A DNA stretch of 34,358 nt from assembly GCA_002224055.1 (NCBI GenBank), contig AZLU01000117.1, forward strand, positions 90,527 through 124,884, written 5' to 3'. Shown piece after piece: positions 32,074-34,358 of the stretch (within the stretch, counting starts at the first letter, position 1; each line of letters starts with the position of its first letter). The translations under genes were made by a program, and so were the position numbers. Below the pieces are notes generated by a model. The model did no database searches. It was not told where the DNA came from and saw nothing but the letters and a program-made list of their open reading frames with translations. This stretch comes from Pezizomycotina sp. ARF18 (Eukaryota; Ascomycota).

Positions 32074-32738
32074 AGAAGTACGAAAAAAGGGATCGGTGTT
32101 GGTTGGTATTGGTTGACGATGTCGACCGGAAAAACATATGGGGAAATATTCGGGTCAATTGGGCGGTGAAGGCTCCCCGATGTCGTTGCGTTATAATCTG
32201 CGAGGTACATATATACATACGTACATGCAGCTCAAAAGCATCAGTAGGCTATAATTATATAACCAAAATGCTCGTAATATTCCAAAGTAATAATAATAAT
32301 AATAATTGAGCAATTAAGGAAGTATATATCTCACTGCGTTACTTTTGAGTATGGAAGAAAAGTTGTTTTTTGAAGGGCAAAACAAAAGGCAAAAACAACC
32401 GGCGATCGTCACAAACTTGAAAAAAGAGCCGCGATACCTTTTCCAAACAAGCAACAAGAGAAAAATTTACATTTTTTGCTCTCAACAATCAAAGCTTCAA
32501 CTTCGATGATTGCGAACTGTTTCGTCCAAGGCACTACTTACCTGTCGAAAGCTTTTGCGTAGACGCTTTTGAGATGTTTGAAAAACAACAAATTCCTTTT
32601 TCTTTTCTCTAATTTTGCTGAATACATCTAAGGGAAGTACCCGGACGACCAATCGGATCATTGTCATGTCCGAGATCGCGATCAAAGGAAAAACGGCCAG
32701 GTTATAAGCCGCAAAACTGGTCCAAGCACAACCCCTCG

Positions 32739-32771
<33 letters not shown>

Positions 32772-34358
32772 CTCAAAGCCACGTGCTGCTATTATTATTG
32801 ACTTGTTCGCTTTTCTTTTGCTTCTTCTCGGTAGATCTCGCGTCGGCTTTCCCCGGTTTCACTTTTTCGTTAGCAAAATTGAAACGAAACTTTTCACTCG
32901 GTTGCGATAATTGCCTCTTCGAAACATCCAACGATAAGTTTCATCTTTACAATTACCATCTATGGATAGTAAGATTCGGATGCTCAAGACATATCCACCT
33001 ATCCTTTACTATCTTTTTTTTTTTTTTTAAGGACTCAAATCTCCTATCCATTTGAGATTTGATATCACAAATGTAGTCCTCCTGACGAAAACGAATTCAC
33101 TCATAAGAGCAATGGAGGAGTCTGCTCCCGGCCGATGATGCGTACCTGTTTGATTACTTAGGACTCGTATTAGAAGAGCTCATGGCTCCAACAGTGAGCT
33201 CGACTGATGTTCACGACACGAAACCCCTTCGGTTGGAGAATCTACAACCAAAAATCTAAGCTACGAGACACCACTGGCTTCGATCGAATACAGCTCTATT
33301 CCGTACCATTCAGAGTCACTGTTAGGAAGCCGAGCCGAAAGAGCAGCGCAACAATCTCACTGCTTAAAGGCGTGCTCGTAATGGAGGCGCTCCCCTACGA
33401 TCAAATAAATGTTTAAATGAAAGCTACTGTGGCGTTGCTTCTGTTGGTGTACGGGTTGATTTGGTGCGAAGATAGAACTATAATGTGAGTTAACTATAGT
33501 GAGCTCTGTGTCGTTACTGTAGAATACAATGATTTTATTCCTCGTATAACTGAGTATTAATTTCTATTCCATCTAGTAATCCTTCCTGTTCTTATTTTAG
33601 ATTTCTTGGCCGGAAGCTCGAGCTTGAAATATATCTACAGAAGATGATTTTGAATAGGCCCGTCTTTCCTCTTGTTGCACAGATTGCGTCGCTGTGCCCC
33701 CCCCAAAAAAAAAAAAAAAAAATAAGAGACGGTGAAATGACGGCTTGTCATCTCCGTCACATGTTTCTTTAAACCCTTCTATCCTTCCGGGATTCGAATT
33801 AGGTTTATTGGTATAGGTTATCTGACATTCGGAAAAATCATAAAGCTGGTATCCTGGATAAAACATGACAATACCCACGTCCCTCGTCCTGTTCGGTACA
33901 GCGATTCTCAACCGCCGAAGCACCTTCCCGCTCCTTTCCCACTTGGAGCTTCAAATTTGCTTAATTTATTTCTTTTGATTTTGCAAGCGTAAGCACGTGC
34001 GACTGGCTGCTTCGCTTCTGGAACAAAAAAGTCCGCACTTGATCGGAGCTGGCATGTGTCCGCCGAGAGCGTCCCGTTTCGTCCTCCATTGCGCCTGTGA
34101 TACCACTACAATACCATCATGACCGAACAAAGAGTAAGGCCGAATATCTTCCCGTCGTCTTGCATTTTGGGCCAGTGCGCAAAGCTTGAAAATCGGCTGT
34201 CCGATGGTATGCCGTATGTACATATTCTATTCTATGTCCTATCATCGTCTTACCCCAGAAAAATATGGTAACATATGGCGACAGGTATTCGTTCGCAATG
34301 CCACTGTGAAGCGACATCTCAGGGTAGTAATCTTTGAAAGCCCATAGAGCAAGTCTAA
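32074..34358. other. Mostly non-coding right end with weak coding traces
   Basis: Contains the probable Abp2 promoter and an A30 run at 32739-32768. Around 33112-33245 (+) a frame reads LLPADDAYLFDYLGLVLEEL before stopping, and another frame to 33416 reads TTGFDRIQLYSVPFRVTVRK; together they may be a frameshifted gene or remnant. At the right edge on the minus strand, a stretch reading MSLHSGIANEYLSPYVTIFF is followed by a GTAAGA donor, possibly the inner end of a gene that continues past 34358. None has a recognisable domain. Confidence 0.35.
32739..32768. repeat. Poly-A tract (A30)
   Basis: Longest homopolymer in the window, 30 uninterrupted A, in the non-coding region upstream of the Abp2 gene. 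Confidence 0.9.

Noticed and set aside
33417-33520. Apparent small secreted peptide gene with signal sequence followed by a GTGAGT intron near 33486
   Set aside because: The hydrophobic reading needs one A removed after the ATG (the sequence is ATGAAAAGC, which gives a different, short frame). Lesions elsewhere in the window are losses, not gains, so I do not trust it.
33770-33830. GGATTCGAATTAGG resembling a tRNA T-loop
   Set aside because: No matching T-stem, anticodon arm or acceptor stem could be built around it on either strand.

Overview
The window reads as nuclear DNA of a filamentous ascomycete, most likely Pezizomycotina. The evidence is the gene content (a PMT2-class protein O-mannosyltransferase and an ARS-binding-protein-2 homologue with a family-typical core), introns mostly of 60-125 nt with GTAAGT/GTATGT-type donors, CTAAC/CTAAT branch sites and TAG/CAG acceptors, and moderately GC-rich exons set in AT-rich intergenic DNA full of long poly-A/poly-T runs. 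I cannot place it below that level from sequence alone.

Layout from left to right: 1-3632, AT-rich, no gene I can defend; 3633-4514 (+), secreted CAP/SCP/PR1 protein; 6159-9376 (+), thioredoxin-like DUF255 (SPATA20/YyaL-type) protein; 9995-10601 (-), DOPA 4,5-dioxygenase-like enzyme; 11220-13545 (+), large unrecognised gene whose C-terminal part looks like a trypsin-fold domain (GNSGAVW); 13546-17260, AT-rich desert with degenerate tandem repeats and A25/T25 tracts; 17261-17792 (-) and 18286-19177 (+), two unrecognised genes with a strong inverted repeat between them; 19320-19800, a GC-rich island without a clear gene; 20301-21800 (+), WD40 protein; 22368-23532 (-), conserved fungal protein, probably mitochondrial; 24419-27087 (-), PMT2-type O-mannosyltransferase; 28867-32073 (-), Abp2-type DNA-binding protein; 32074-34358, mostly non-coding, with weak traces of coding sequence.

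The most pervasive feature is that nearly every recognisable gene is broken by frameshifts that are each repaired by adding one base, usually by lengthening a short homopolymer. This holds for CAP, DUF255, DOPA dioxygenase, WD40, the mitochondrial protein, PMT2 and Abp2 alike. Unrelated genes, including a probably essential one, sharing one lesion type points to uncorrected single-base deletions in an indel-prone assembly rather than biology. Some long exons are intact (PMT2 exon 3, about 1.3 kb; the 3' part of Abp2, about 1.1 kb). Gene spans below therefore run from the inferred start to the inferred stop across frameshifts.

The genes do not form an obvious pathway or cluster; they look like a normal mix of fungal housekeeping and secreted-protein genes. 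One loose link is that the CAP protein has a Ser/Thr/Pro-rich N-terminal region of the kind O-mannosylated by PMT enzymes such as the one encoded at 24419-27087. I found no CRISPR array, no rRNA or tRNA gene, no intact transposon and no convincing new system.
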